From Sisyra terminalis (lineage: Eukaryota; Arthropoda; Insecta; Neuroptera; Sisyridae): a stretch of 64,000 nucleotides of DNA. The position numbers were made by a program, and so were the translations under genes. The stretch lies in the NCBI GenBank assembly GCA_958496175.1, contig OY292277.1, positions 1,860,001 to 1,924,000 on the forward strand, read 5' to 3'. This document shows positions 1-11,292 of this stretch, piece by piece (position 1 is the stretch's first letter; every line of letters begins with the position of its first letter). Below the pieces are notes generated by a model. That model was given only the letters and a program-made list of their open reading frames with translations. It made no database searches and was not told the DNA's origin.

Positions 1-3000
1 ATATCATATCCATTTACGGCTCTAAAACTTCCCGGTTTAAACTCCCGGCAAACTATCCCGATACATTAATGTTTCTTTTTTTGAGAGCTTGGAGAAAGAT
101 TCAAGCATTAATATTCAATTAAACTATAGCAAAAGAAACCATCCCTTATATCCGGTTTTTTCCAATTTAAATTGTCCTTGTTTTAGCTTTAAAATGGAGT
201 TGTGGACGTCCTGTTACCCACAGGATGAAAATTTCTTCAAATTGTAATTCACTTAAACGTCCCTTATCTTAATTTCTTGAGAAAACTAGGCCTTATTTTG
301 AAAAATCTGTCATTAAACAGGCCTTATTTCAGACGGAAAATGTCACATCTATTTAAGGCTCTAAAACTTCCGGGTTTAAATTCCCGGCAAACTATCCCGC
401 TAAATAATAATTCTTTTTATAAGAACGTGGAGTAAGATTCAAACATTAATATTCAATCAGACTATTGCAAAAAAAACCATCCCTTATATCCGGTTTTTCC
501 CAATTTAAATTGGCCTTGTTTAAACTTTTGAAATGGAATTGTGGACGTCCTGTTACCCACAGGAAGAAAATTTCTTCAAATTGTAATTCACTTAAACGTC
601 CCTAATCTTAATTACTTGAGAAAACTAGGCCTTATTTTGAAAAATCTGTCATTAAACAGGCCTTATTTCAGAAGGAAAATGTCACATTAATTTACGGCTC
701 TAAAACTACCAGGTTTAAACTCCTGGCAAACTATCCCGATACATTAATGTTTCTTTTTTTGAGAACTTGGAGAAAGATTCAAACATTAATATTCAATCAG
801 ACTATAGCAAAAAAAACCATCCCTTAAATCCGGTTTTTCCCAATTTAAATTGGCCTTTTTTAAACTTTTGAAATGGAATTGTGGACGTCCTGTTACCCAC
901 AGGAAGAAAATTTCTTCAAATTGTAATTCACTTAAACGTCCCTTATCTTAATTTCTTGAGAAAACTAAGCCTTATTTTGACAAATCGGCCATTAAACTGG
1001 CCTTATTTCAGACGGAAAATGTCACATCAATTCACGGCTCTAAAACCTCCAGGTATAAATTTCTGGCAAACTATCCCGGTACATTAATGTTTCTTTTTTT
1101 GAGAACTTGGAGAAAGATTCAAACATTAATATTCAATCAGACTATAGCAAAAAAAACCATCCCTTAAATCCGGTTTTTCCCAATTTAAATTGGCCTTGTT
1201 TAAACTTTTGAAATGGAATTGTGGACGTCCTGTTACCCACAGGAAGAAAATTTCTTCAAATTGTAATTCACTTAAACGTCCCTAATCTTAATTTCTTGAG
1301 AAAACTAGGCCTTATTTTGAAAAATCTGTCATTAAACAGGCCTTATTTAAGACGGAAAATGTCATATCCATTAACGGCTCTAAAACTTCCCGGTTTAAAC
1401 TCCCGGCAAACTATCCCGATACATTAATGTTTCTTTTTTTGAGAGCTTGGAGAAAGATTCAAGCATTAATATTCAATTAAACTATAGCAAAAGAAACCAT
1501 CCCTTATATCCGGTTTTTTCCAATTTAAATTGTCCTTGTTTTAGCTTTAAAATGGAGTTGTGGACGTCCTGTTACCCACAGGAAGAAAATTTCTTCCGAT
1601 TGTAATTCAATAAAACGTCAACAATCTTAATTTATTGGAAAAACTAGGCCTTATTTTGAAAAATCTGTCATTAAACAGGCCTTATTTCAGACGGAAAATG
1701 TCACATCTATTTAAGGCTCTAAAACTTCCCGGTTTAAATTCCCGGCAAACTATCCCGATACATTAATGTTTCTTTTTTTGAGAACGTGGAGAAAGATTCA
1801 AACATTAATATTCAATCAGACTATAGCAAAAAAAACAATCCCTAATATCCTGTTTTGCCCAATTTTAATTGTCCTTGTTTTAGCTTTGAAATGGAATTGT
1901 GGACGTCCTGTTACCCACAGGAAGAAAATTTCTATCGATTGTAATTCAATAAAACGTCCCTAATCTTAATTTCTTGAGAAAACAAGGCCTTATTTTGAAA
2001 AATCTGTCATTAAACAGGCCTTATTTCAGAAGGAAAATGTCACATTAATTTACGGCTCTAAAACTACCAGGTTTAAACTCCTGGCAAACTATCCCGATAC
2101 ATTAATGTTTCTTTTTTTGAGAACTTGGAGAAAGATTCAAACATTAATAATCAATCAGACTATAGCAAAAAAAAACCATCCCTTATATCCGGTTTTTCCC
2201 AATTTAAATTGGCCTTGTTTTAACTTTGAAATGGAATTGTGGACGTCCTGTTACCCACAGGAAGAAAATTTCTTCAAATTGTAATTCACTTAAACGTCCC
2301 TAATCTTAATTTCTTGAGAAAACAAGGCCTTATTTTGAAAAATCGGCCATTAAACTGGCCTTATTTCAGACGGAAAATGTCACATCAATTTACGGCTCTA
2401 AAACTTCCCGGTTTAAATTCCCGGCAAACTATCCCGACAAATTAATGTTTCTTTTTTTGAGAACGTGGAGAAAGATTCAAACATTAATATTCAATCAGAC
2501 TATAGCAAAAAAAAACCATCCCTTATATCCGGTTTTTTCCAATTTAAATTGGCCTTGTTTTAACTTTGAAATGGAATTGTGGACGTCCTGTTACCCACAG
2601 GAAGAAAATTTCTTCAAATTGTAATTCACTTAAACGTCCCTAATCTTAATTTCTTGAGAAAACTAGGCCTTATTTTGAAAAATCTGTCATTAAAGAGGCC
2701 TTATTTAAGACGGAAAATGTCATATCCATTTACGGCTCTAAAACTTCCCGGATTAAACTCCCGGCAAACTATCCCGATACATTAATGTTTCTTTTTTTGA
2801 GAGCTTGGAGAAAGATTCAAGCATTAATATTCAATTAAACTATAGCAAAAGAAACCATCCCTTATATCCGGTTTTTTCCAATTTAAATTGTCCTTGTTTT
2901 AGCTTTAAAATGGAGTTGTGGACGTCCTGTTACCCACAGGATGAAAATTTCTTCAAATTGTAATTCACTTAAACGTCCCTAATCTTAATTTCTTGAGAAA

Positions 3001-4650
3001 ACTAGGCCTTATTTTGAAAAATCGGCCATTAAACTGGCCTTATTTCAGACGGAAAATGTCACATCAATTTACGGCTCTAAAACCTCCAGGTTTAAATTCC
3101 TGGCAAACTATCCTGATACATTAATGTTTCTTTTTTTGAGAACTTGGAGAAAGATTCAAACATTAATATTCAATCAGACTATAGCAAAAGAAAACATCCC
3201 TTATATCCGGTTTTTTCCAATTAAATTGTCCTTGTTTTAGCTTTAAAATGGAGTTGGGGACGTCCTGTTACCCACAGGATGAAAATTTCTTCAAATTGTA
3301 ATTATCTTAAACGTCCCTTATCTTAATATCTTGAGAAAACTAGGCCTTATTTTGAAAAATCTGTCATTAAACAGGCCTTATTTAAGACGGAAAATGTCAT
3401 ATCCATTTACGGCTCTAAAACTTCCCGGTTTAAACTCCCGGCAAACTATCCCGATACATTAATGTTTCTTTTTTTGAGAGCTTGGAGAAAGATTCAAGCA
3501 TTAATATTCAATTAAACTATAGCAAAAGAAACCATCCCTTATATCCGGTGTTTTCCAATTTAAATTGTCCTTGTTTTAGCTTTAAAATGGAGTTGTGGAC
3601 GTCCTGTTACCCACAGGAAGAAAATTTCTTCCGATTGTAATTCACTTAAATGTCCCTAATCTTAATTTCTTGAGAAAACTAGGCCTTATTTTGAAAAATC
3701 GGCCATTAAACTGGCCTTATTTCAGACGGAAAATGTCACATCAATTTACGGCTCTAAAACTTCCGGTTTAAATTCCCGGCAAACTATCTCGATACATTAA
3801 TGTTTCTTTTTTTGAGAGCTTGGAAAAAGATTCAAGCATTAATATTCAATTAAACTATAGCATAAGAAACCATCCCTTATATCCGGTTTTTTCCAATTTA
3901 AATTGTCCTTGTTTTAGCTTTAAAATGGAGTTGTGGACGTCCTGTTACCCACAGGAAGAAAATTTCTTCCGATTGTAATTCACTTAAACGTCCCCAATCT
4001 TAATTTCTTGAGAAAACTAGGCCTTATTTTGAAAAATCGGCCATTAAACTGGCCTTATTTCAGACGGAAAATGTCATATCAATTTACGGCTCTAAAACCT
4101 CCAGGTTTAAATTCCTGGCAAACTATCCTGATACATTAATGTTTCTTTTTTTGAGAACGTGGAGAAAGATTCAAACATTAATATTCAATCAGACTATAGC
4201 AAAAGAAAACATCCCTTATATCCGGTTTTTCCCAATTTAAATTGGCCTTGTATTAGCTTTGAAATGGAATTGTGGACGTCCTGTTACCCACAGGAAGAAA
4301 ATTTCTTCAAATTGTAATTCACTTAAACGTCCCTAATCTTAATTTCTTGAGAAAACTAGGCCTTATTTTGAAAAATCGGCCATTAAACTGGCCTTATTTC
4401 AGACGGAAAATGTCACATCAATTTACGGCTCTAAAACTTCCCGGTTTAAATTCCCGGCAAACTATCCCGACAAATTAATGTTTCTTTCTTTGAGAACGTG
4501 GCGAAAGATTCAAACATTAATATTCAATCAGACTATAGCAAAAGAAAACATCCCTTATATCCGGTTTTTCCCTATTTAAATTGGCCTTGTTTTAGCTTTG
4601 AAATGGAATTGTGGACGTCCTGTTACCCACAGGAAGAAAATTTCTTCAAA
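1..4650 (+). repeat. satellite array block 1, ~339-bp monomer
   Basis: Tandem monomers of 338-340 bp; the landmark GTGGACGTCC recurs at this spacing throughout. A monomer reads in order: GTGGACGTCC with a TCCTGT/ACAGGA dyad, a stretch with TTCTTGAGAAAAC, a GGCCTT-rich part (GGCCATTAAACTGGCC or CTGTCATTAAACAGGCC), GACGGAAAATGTCA, the dyad around TTTAAATT, CATTAATGTTTC, then ATATCCGG and CCAATTTAAATTGG. Several sequence types alternate here, including one with linked changes (GAGAGCTTGG, CAAGCATTAA, CAATTAAACT) near 80-130, 1,440, 2,800 and 3,480. I see no gene in the block. The family is not recognised by name. Confidence 0.95.
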
Positions 4651-4999
4651 TTGTTATTTATTAGATAGCCTTAAATCTACAAACATTGATATAACAAGGC
4701 CTAAATTCATTTTCTAAATTATTTCTTTTTTCAAACAATTCTAATTTGTTGGCAATTCGAATTGTTTAGAATTTTGAATTAAAACAACGCCACAATGTGT
4801 TTCGAATTTAGTTGGAAGCTATGAGTACATCCACCTGACTCACAGGTGGCACTAAAAACTTAAGGTGGTTAAGTGACATTACATGTCCAGAGTTCACACG
4901 TTCTAGCATAGATGGAAAGACAGCAGATGTCAATTTGACAACTAACTTTTGATAGTATTTCAAATTTTAATTGTATATAATATTAAAATTTAATTGTAT
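4651..4999 (+). repeat. foreign block in one monomer slot, copy 1
   Basis: Satellite sequence stops matching after TTCTTCAAATTG and resumes at TTCTTCACATTG. The distance between those two landmarks is 358 bp, against about 339 for a normal monomer, so one monomer position is taken by a different sequence. The first ~60 bp (GCCTTAAATCTACAAAC, AACAAGGCCTAAATT) still resemble a diverged monomer; about 4,713-4,990 does not. The inside contains several inverted repeats: 4,733-4,741 with 4,759-4,767, 4,831-4,837 with 4,843-4,849 (CCACCTG/CAGGTGG), 4,928-4,940 (TGTCAA/TTGACA) and 4,962-4,971 with 4,982-4,991. There is no open frame of note. It may be an old insertion, an unrelated satellite monomer, or a very diverged monomer. 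Confidence 0.85.
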
Positions 5000-5517
5000 T
5001 TCTTCACATTGTAAATCACTAAAAAGCCTTAAATCTAAAAACGTTGAGAAAACAAGGCCTTATATTGAAAAAACACCCTTTTAAACGGCCTAATTTCTGA
5101 CGGAAAATGTCACATCAATTTACGGCTCTAAAACTTCCCGGTTTAAATTCCCGGCAAACTATCCCGATAAATTAATGTTTCTTTTTTTGAGAACTTGGAG
5201 AAAGATTCAAACATTAATATTCAATCAGACTATAGCAAAAAAAAACCATCCCTTAAATCCGGTTTTTCCCAATTTAAATTGGCCTTGTTTAAACTTTTGA
5301 AATGGAATTGTGGACGTCCTGTTACCCACAGGAAGAAAATTTCTTCAAATTGTAATTCACTTTAACGTCCCTAATCTTAATTTCTTGAGAAAACTAGGCC
5401 TTATTTTGAAAAATCTGTCATTAAACAGGCCTTATTTAAGACGGAAAATGTCATATCCATTTACGGCTCTAAAACTTCCCGGTTTAAACTCCTGGCAAAC
5501 TATCCCGATACATTAAT

Positions 5518-7190
5518 GTTTCTTTTTTTGAGAACTTGGAGAAAGATTCAAACATTAATATTCAATCAGACTATAGCAAAAAAAACCATCCCTTAAATCC
5601 GGTTTTTCCCAATTTAAATTGGCCTTGTTTAAACTTTTGAAATGGAATTGTGGACGTCCTCTTACCCACAGAACGAAAATTACTTCAAATTGTAATTCAC
5701 TTAAACGTCCCTAATCTTAATTTCTTGAGAAAACGAGGCCTTATTTTGAAAAAACGGCCATTAAACTGGCCTTATTTCAGACGGAAAATGTCACATCTAT
5801 TTTAGGCTCTAAAACTTCCGGGTTTAAATTCCCGGCAAACTATCCCGCTAAATAATAATTCTTTTTATAAGAACGTGGAGTAAGATTCAAACATTAATAT
5901 TCAATCAGACTATAGCAAAAAAAACCATCCCTTAAATCCGGTTTTTCCCAATTTAAATTGGCCTTGTTTAAACTTTTGAAATGGAATTGTGGACGTCCTG
6001 TTACCCACAGGAAGAAAATTTCTTCAAATTGTAATTCACTTAAACGTCCCTAATCTTAATTTCTTGAGAAAACTAGGCCTTATTTTGAAAAATCTGTCAT
6101 TAAACAGGCCTTATTTAAGACGGAAAATGTCATATCCATTTACGGCTCTAAAACTTCCCGGTTTAAACTCCTGGCAAACTATCCCGATACATTAATGTTT
6201 CTTTTTTTGAGAACTTGGAGAAAGATTCAAACATTAATATTCAATCAGACTATAGCAAAAAAAACCATCCCTTAAATCCGGTTTTTCCCAATTTAAATTG
6301 GCCTTGTTTAAACTTTTGAAATGGAATTGTGGACGTCCTCTTACCCACAGAACGAAAATTACTTCAAATTGTAATTCACTTAAACGTCCCTAATCTTAAT
6401 TTCTTGAGAAAACGAGGCCTTATTTTGAAAAAACGGCCATTAAACTGGCCTTATTTCAGACGGAAAATGTCACATCAATTTACGGCTCTAAACCTTCCCG
6501 GTTTAAATTCCCGGCAAACTATCCCGATAAATTAATGTTTTTTTTTTTTGAGAACGTGGAGAAAGATTCAAACATTAATATTCAATCAGACTATAGCAAA
6601 AAAAACCATCCCATATATCCGGTTTTTCCCAATTTAAATTGGCATTGTTTTAGCTTTGAAATGGAATTGTGGACGTCCTGTTTCCCACAATAAGAAAATT
6701 TCTTCAAATTGTAATTCACTTAAACGTCCCTTATCTTAATTTCTTGAGAAAACTAGGCCTTATTTTGAAAAATCTGTCATTAAACAGGCCTTATTTCAGA
6801 CGGAAAATGTCACCTCTATTTAAGGCTCTAAAACTTCCGGGTTTAAATTCCCGGCAAACTATCCCGCTAAATAATAATTCTATTTATAAGAACGTGGAGT
6901 AAGATTCAAACATTAATATTCAATCAGACTATAGCAAAAAAAACCATCCCTTATATCCGGTTTTTTCCAATTTAAATTGTCCTTGTTTTAGCTTTAAAAT
7001 GGAGTTGTGGACGTCCTGTAACCCACAGGAAGAAAAAATCTTCAAATTGTAATTCACTTAAACGTCCCTAATCTTAATTTCTTGAGAAAACTTGGCCTTA
7101 TTTTGAAAAATCGGCCATTAAACTGGCCTTATTTCAGACGGAAAATGTCATATCAATTTACGGCTCTTAAACTTCCCGGTTTAAATTCCC
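5518..7190 (+). repeat. 5-monomer segment, first copy (repeats at +3,051 bp)
   Basis: This segment recurs at about 8,569-10,243. Shared private changes include CCTCTTACCCACAGAACG, a T-run before GAGAACGTGG, and CCCACAATAAGAAAA. The offset of 3,051 bp is nine monomers. The two copies part company on the left near GATACATTAATG versus GACAAATTAATG and on the right at GGCAAAATATCCCG versus GGCAAACTATCCCG. Small differences remain, for example AAGAAAAAATC at about 7,030. This is the expected product of unequal exchange between sister arrays. Confidence 0.8.
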
Positions 7191-8568
7191 GGCAAAATAT
7201 CCCGATAAATTAATGTTTCTTTTTTTGAGAACGTGGAGAAAGATTCAAACATTAATATTCAATCAGACTATAGCAAAAGAAAACATCCCTTATATCCGGT
7301 TTTTCCCAATTTAAATTGGCCTTGTATTGGCTTTGAAATGGAATTGTGGACGTCCTGTTACCCACAGGAAGAAAATTTCTTCAAATTGTAATTCACTTAA
7401 ACGTCCCTAATCTTAATTTCTTGAGAAAACTAGGCCTTATTTTGAAAAATTGGCCATTAAACAGGCCTTATTTCAGACGGAAAATGTCACATCAATTTTC
7501 GGCTCTAAAACTTCCCGGTTTAAATTCCCGGCAAACTATCCCGACAAATTAATGTTTCTTTTTTTGAGAACGTGGAGAAAGATTCAAACATTAATATTCA
7601 ATCAGTCTATAGCAAAAAAAAACCATCCCTTATATCCGGTTTTTCCCAATTTAAATTGGCCTTGTTTTAACTTTGAAATGGAATTGTGGACGTCCTGTTA
7701 CCCACAGGAAGAAAATTTCTTCAAATTGTAATTCACTTAAACGTCCCTAATCATAATTTCTTGAGAAAACTAGGCCTAATTTTGAAAAATCGGCCATTAA
7801 ACTGGCCTTATTTCAGACGGAAAATGTCATATCAATTTACGGCTCTTAAACTTCCCGGTTTAAATTCCCGGCAAACTATCCCGATAAATTAATGTTTTTT
7901 TTTGAGAACGTGGAGAAAGATTCAAACATTAATATTCAATCAGACTATAGCAAAAGAAAACATCCCTTATATCCGGTTTTCCCAATTTAAATTGGCCTTG
8001 TTTTATATTTGAAATGGAATTGTGGTCGTCCTGTTACCCACAGGAAGAAAATTTCTTCAAATTGTAATTCACTTAAACGTCCCTAATCTTAATTTCTTGA
8101 GAAAACTTGGCCTTATTTTGAAAAATCGGCCATTAAACTGGCCTTATTTCAGACGGAAAATGTCATATCAATTTACGGCTCTTAAACTTCCCGGTTTAAA
8201 TTCCCGGCAAAATATCCCGATAAATTAATGTTTCTTTTTTTGAGAACGTGGAGAAAGATTCAAACATTAATATTCAATCAGACTATAGCAAAAGAAAACA
8301 TCCCTTATATCCGGTTTTTCCCAAATTAAATTGGCCTTGTATTGGCTTTGAAATGGAATTGTGGACGTCCTGTTACCCACAGGAAGAAAATTTCTTCAAA
8401 TTGTAATTCACTTAAACGTCCCTAATCTTAATTTCTTGAGAAAACTAGGCCTTATTTTGAAAAATTGGCCATTAAACAGGCCTTATTTCAGACGGAAAAT
8501 GTCACATCAATTTTCGGCTCTAAAACTTCCCGGTTTAAATTCCCGGCAAACTATCCCGACAAATTAAT

Positions 8569-10243
8569 GTTTCTTTTTTTGAGAACTTGGAGAAAGATTC
8601 AAACATTAATATTCAATCAGACTATAGCAAAAAAAAACATCCCTTAAATCCGGTTTTTCCCAATTTAAATTGGCCTTGTTTAAACTTTTGAAATGGAATT
8701 GTGGACGTCCTCTTACCCACAGAACGAAAATTACTTCAAATTGTAATTCACTTAAACGTCCCTAATCTTAATTTCTTGAGAAAACGAGGCCTTATTTTGA
8801 AAAAACGGCCATTAAACTGGCCTTATTTCAGACGGAAAATGTCACATCTATTTTAGGCTCTAAAACTTCCGGGTTTAAATTCCCGGCAAACTATCCCGCT
8901 AAATAATAATTCTTTTTATAAGAACGTGGAGTAAGATTCAAACATTAATATTCAATCAGACTATAGCAAAAAAAACCATCCCTTAAATCCGGTTTTTCCC
9001 AATTTAAATTGGCCTTGTTTAAACTTTTGAAATGGAATTGTGGACGTCCTGTTACCCACAGGAAGAAAATTTCTTCAAATTGTAATTCACTTAAACGTCC
9101 CTAATCTTAATTTCTTGAGAAAACTAGGCCTTATTTTGAAAAATCTGTCATTAAACAGGCCTTATTTAAGACGGAAAATGTCATATCCATTTACGGCTCT
9201 AAAACTTCCCGGTTTAAACTCCTGGCAAACTATCCCGATACATTAATGTTTCTTTTTTTGAGAACTTGGAGAAAGATTCAAACATTAATATTCAATCAGA
9301 CTATAGCAAAAAAAACCATCCCTTAAATCCGGTTTTTCCCAATTTAAATTGGCCTTGTTTAAACTTTTGAAATGGAATTGTGGACGTCCTCTTACCCACA
9401 GAACGAAAATTACTTCAAATTGTAATTCACTTAAACGTCCCTAATCTTAATTTCTTGAGAAAACGAGGCCTTATTTTGAAAAAACGGCCATTAAACTGGC
9501 CTTATTTCAGACGGAAAATGTCACATCAATTTACGGCTCTAAACCTTCCCGGTTTAAATTCCCGGCAAACTATCCCGATAAATTAATGTTTTTTTTTTTT
9601 GAGAACGTGGAGAAAGATTCAAACATTAATATTCAATCAGACTATAGCAAAAAAAACCATCCCATATATCCGGTTTTTCCCAATTTAAATTGGCATTGTT
9701 TTAGCTTTGAAATGGAATTGTGGACGTCCTGTTTCCCACAATAAGAAAATTTCTTCAAATTGTAATTCACTTAAACGTCCCTTATCTTAATTTCTTGAGA
9801 AAACTAGGCCTTATTTTGAAAAATCTGTCATTAAACAGGCCTTATTTCAGACGGAAAATGTCACCTCTATTTAAGGCTCTAAAACTTCCGGGTTTAAATT
9901 CCCGGCAAACTATCCCGCTAAATAATAATTCTTTTTATAAGAACGTGGAGTAAGATTCAAACATTAATATTCAATCAGACTATAGCAAAAAAAACCATCC
10001 CTTATATCCGGTTTTTTCCAATTTAAATTGTCCTTGTTTTAGCTTTAAAATGGAGTTGTGGACGTCCTGTAACCCACAGGAAGAAAATTTCTTCAAATTG
10101 TAATTCACTTAAACGTCCCTAATCTTAATTTCTTGAGAAAACTTGGCCTTATTTTGAAAAATCGGCCATTAAACTGGCCTTATTTCAGACGGAAAATGTC
10201 ATATCAATTTACGGCTCTTAAACTTCCCGGTTTAAATTCCCGG
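8569..10243 (+). repeat. 5-monomer segment, second copy
   Basis: This is the second copy of the segment at 5,518-7,190, offset by 3,051 bp, with the same private variants (CAGAACG, CACAATAAG). Where it ends, the sequence continues directly as a copy of 7,532-8,580 at an offset of 2,712 bp. Successive overlapping duplications therefore built this part of the array. Confidence 0.8.
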
Positions 10244-11292
10244 CAAACTATCCCGACAAATTAATGTTTCTTTTTTTGAGAACGTGGAGAAAGATTCAAA
10301 CATTAATATTCAATCAGACTATAGCAAAAAAAAACCATCCCTTATATCCGGTTTTTCCCAATTTAAATTGGCCTTGTTTTAACTTTGAAATGGAATTGTG
10401 GACGTCCTGTTACCCACAGGAAGAAAATTTCTTCAAATTGTAATTCACTTAAACGTCCCTAATCATAATTTCTTGAGAAAACTAGGCCTAATTTTGAAAA
10501 ATCGGCCATTAAACTGGCCTTATTTCAGACGGAAAATGTCATATCAATTTACGGCTCTTAAACTTCCCGGTTTAAATTCCCGGCAAACTATCCCGATAAA
10601 TTAATGTTTTTTTTTGAGAACGTGGAGAAAGATTCAAACATTAATATTCAATCAGACTATAGCAAAAGAAAACATCCCTTATATCCGGTTTTCCCAATTT
10701 AAATTGGCCTTGTTTTATATTTGAAATGGAATTGTGGTCGTCCTGTTACCCACAGGAAGAAAATTTCTTCAAATTGTAATTCACTTAAACGTCCCTAATC
10801 TTAATTTCTTGAGAAAACTTGGCCTTATTTTGAAAAATCGGCCATTAAACTGGCCTTATTTCAGACGGAAAATGTCATATCAATTTACGGCTCTTAAACT
10901 TCCCGGTTTAAATTCCCGGCAAAATATCCCGATAAATTAATGTTTCTTTTTTTGAGAACGTGGAGAAAGATTCAAACATTAATATTCAATCAGACTATAG
11001 CAAAAGAAAACATCCCTTATATCCGGTTTTTCCCAATTTAAATTGGCCTTGTATTGGCTTTGAAATGGAATTGTGGACGTCCTGTTACCCACAGGAAGAA
11101 AATTTCTTCAAATTGTAATTCACTTAAACGTCCCTAATCTTAATTTCTTGAGAAAACTAGGCCTTATTTTGAAAAATTGGCCATTAAACAGGCCTTATTT
11201 CAGACGGAAAATGTCACATCAATTTTCGGCTCTAAAACTTCCCGGTTTAAATTCCCGGCAAACTATCCCGACAAATTAATGTTTCTTTTTTT
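10244..11292 (+). repeat. 3-monomer segment duplicated from ~7,532-8,580
   Basis: The sequence matches 7,532-8,580 at an offset of 2,712 bp (eight monomers). Shared private variants are GGCCTAATTTTG, a short T-run before GAGAACG, GTGGTCGTCC and TTGTATTGGC. The following 1 kb (11,290-12,300) again reuses the same monomer types at 677-bp offsets, so the unit has been amplified more than once. Confidence 0.75.

Noticed and set aside
4651..4999. Transposon insertion with a ~60-bp target-site duplication
   Set aside because: The repeated GCCTTAAATCTA stretch at both sides is just monomer-to-monomer similarity at one period (358 bp). No terminal repeats fit a known element and the length keeps the array register.
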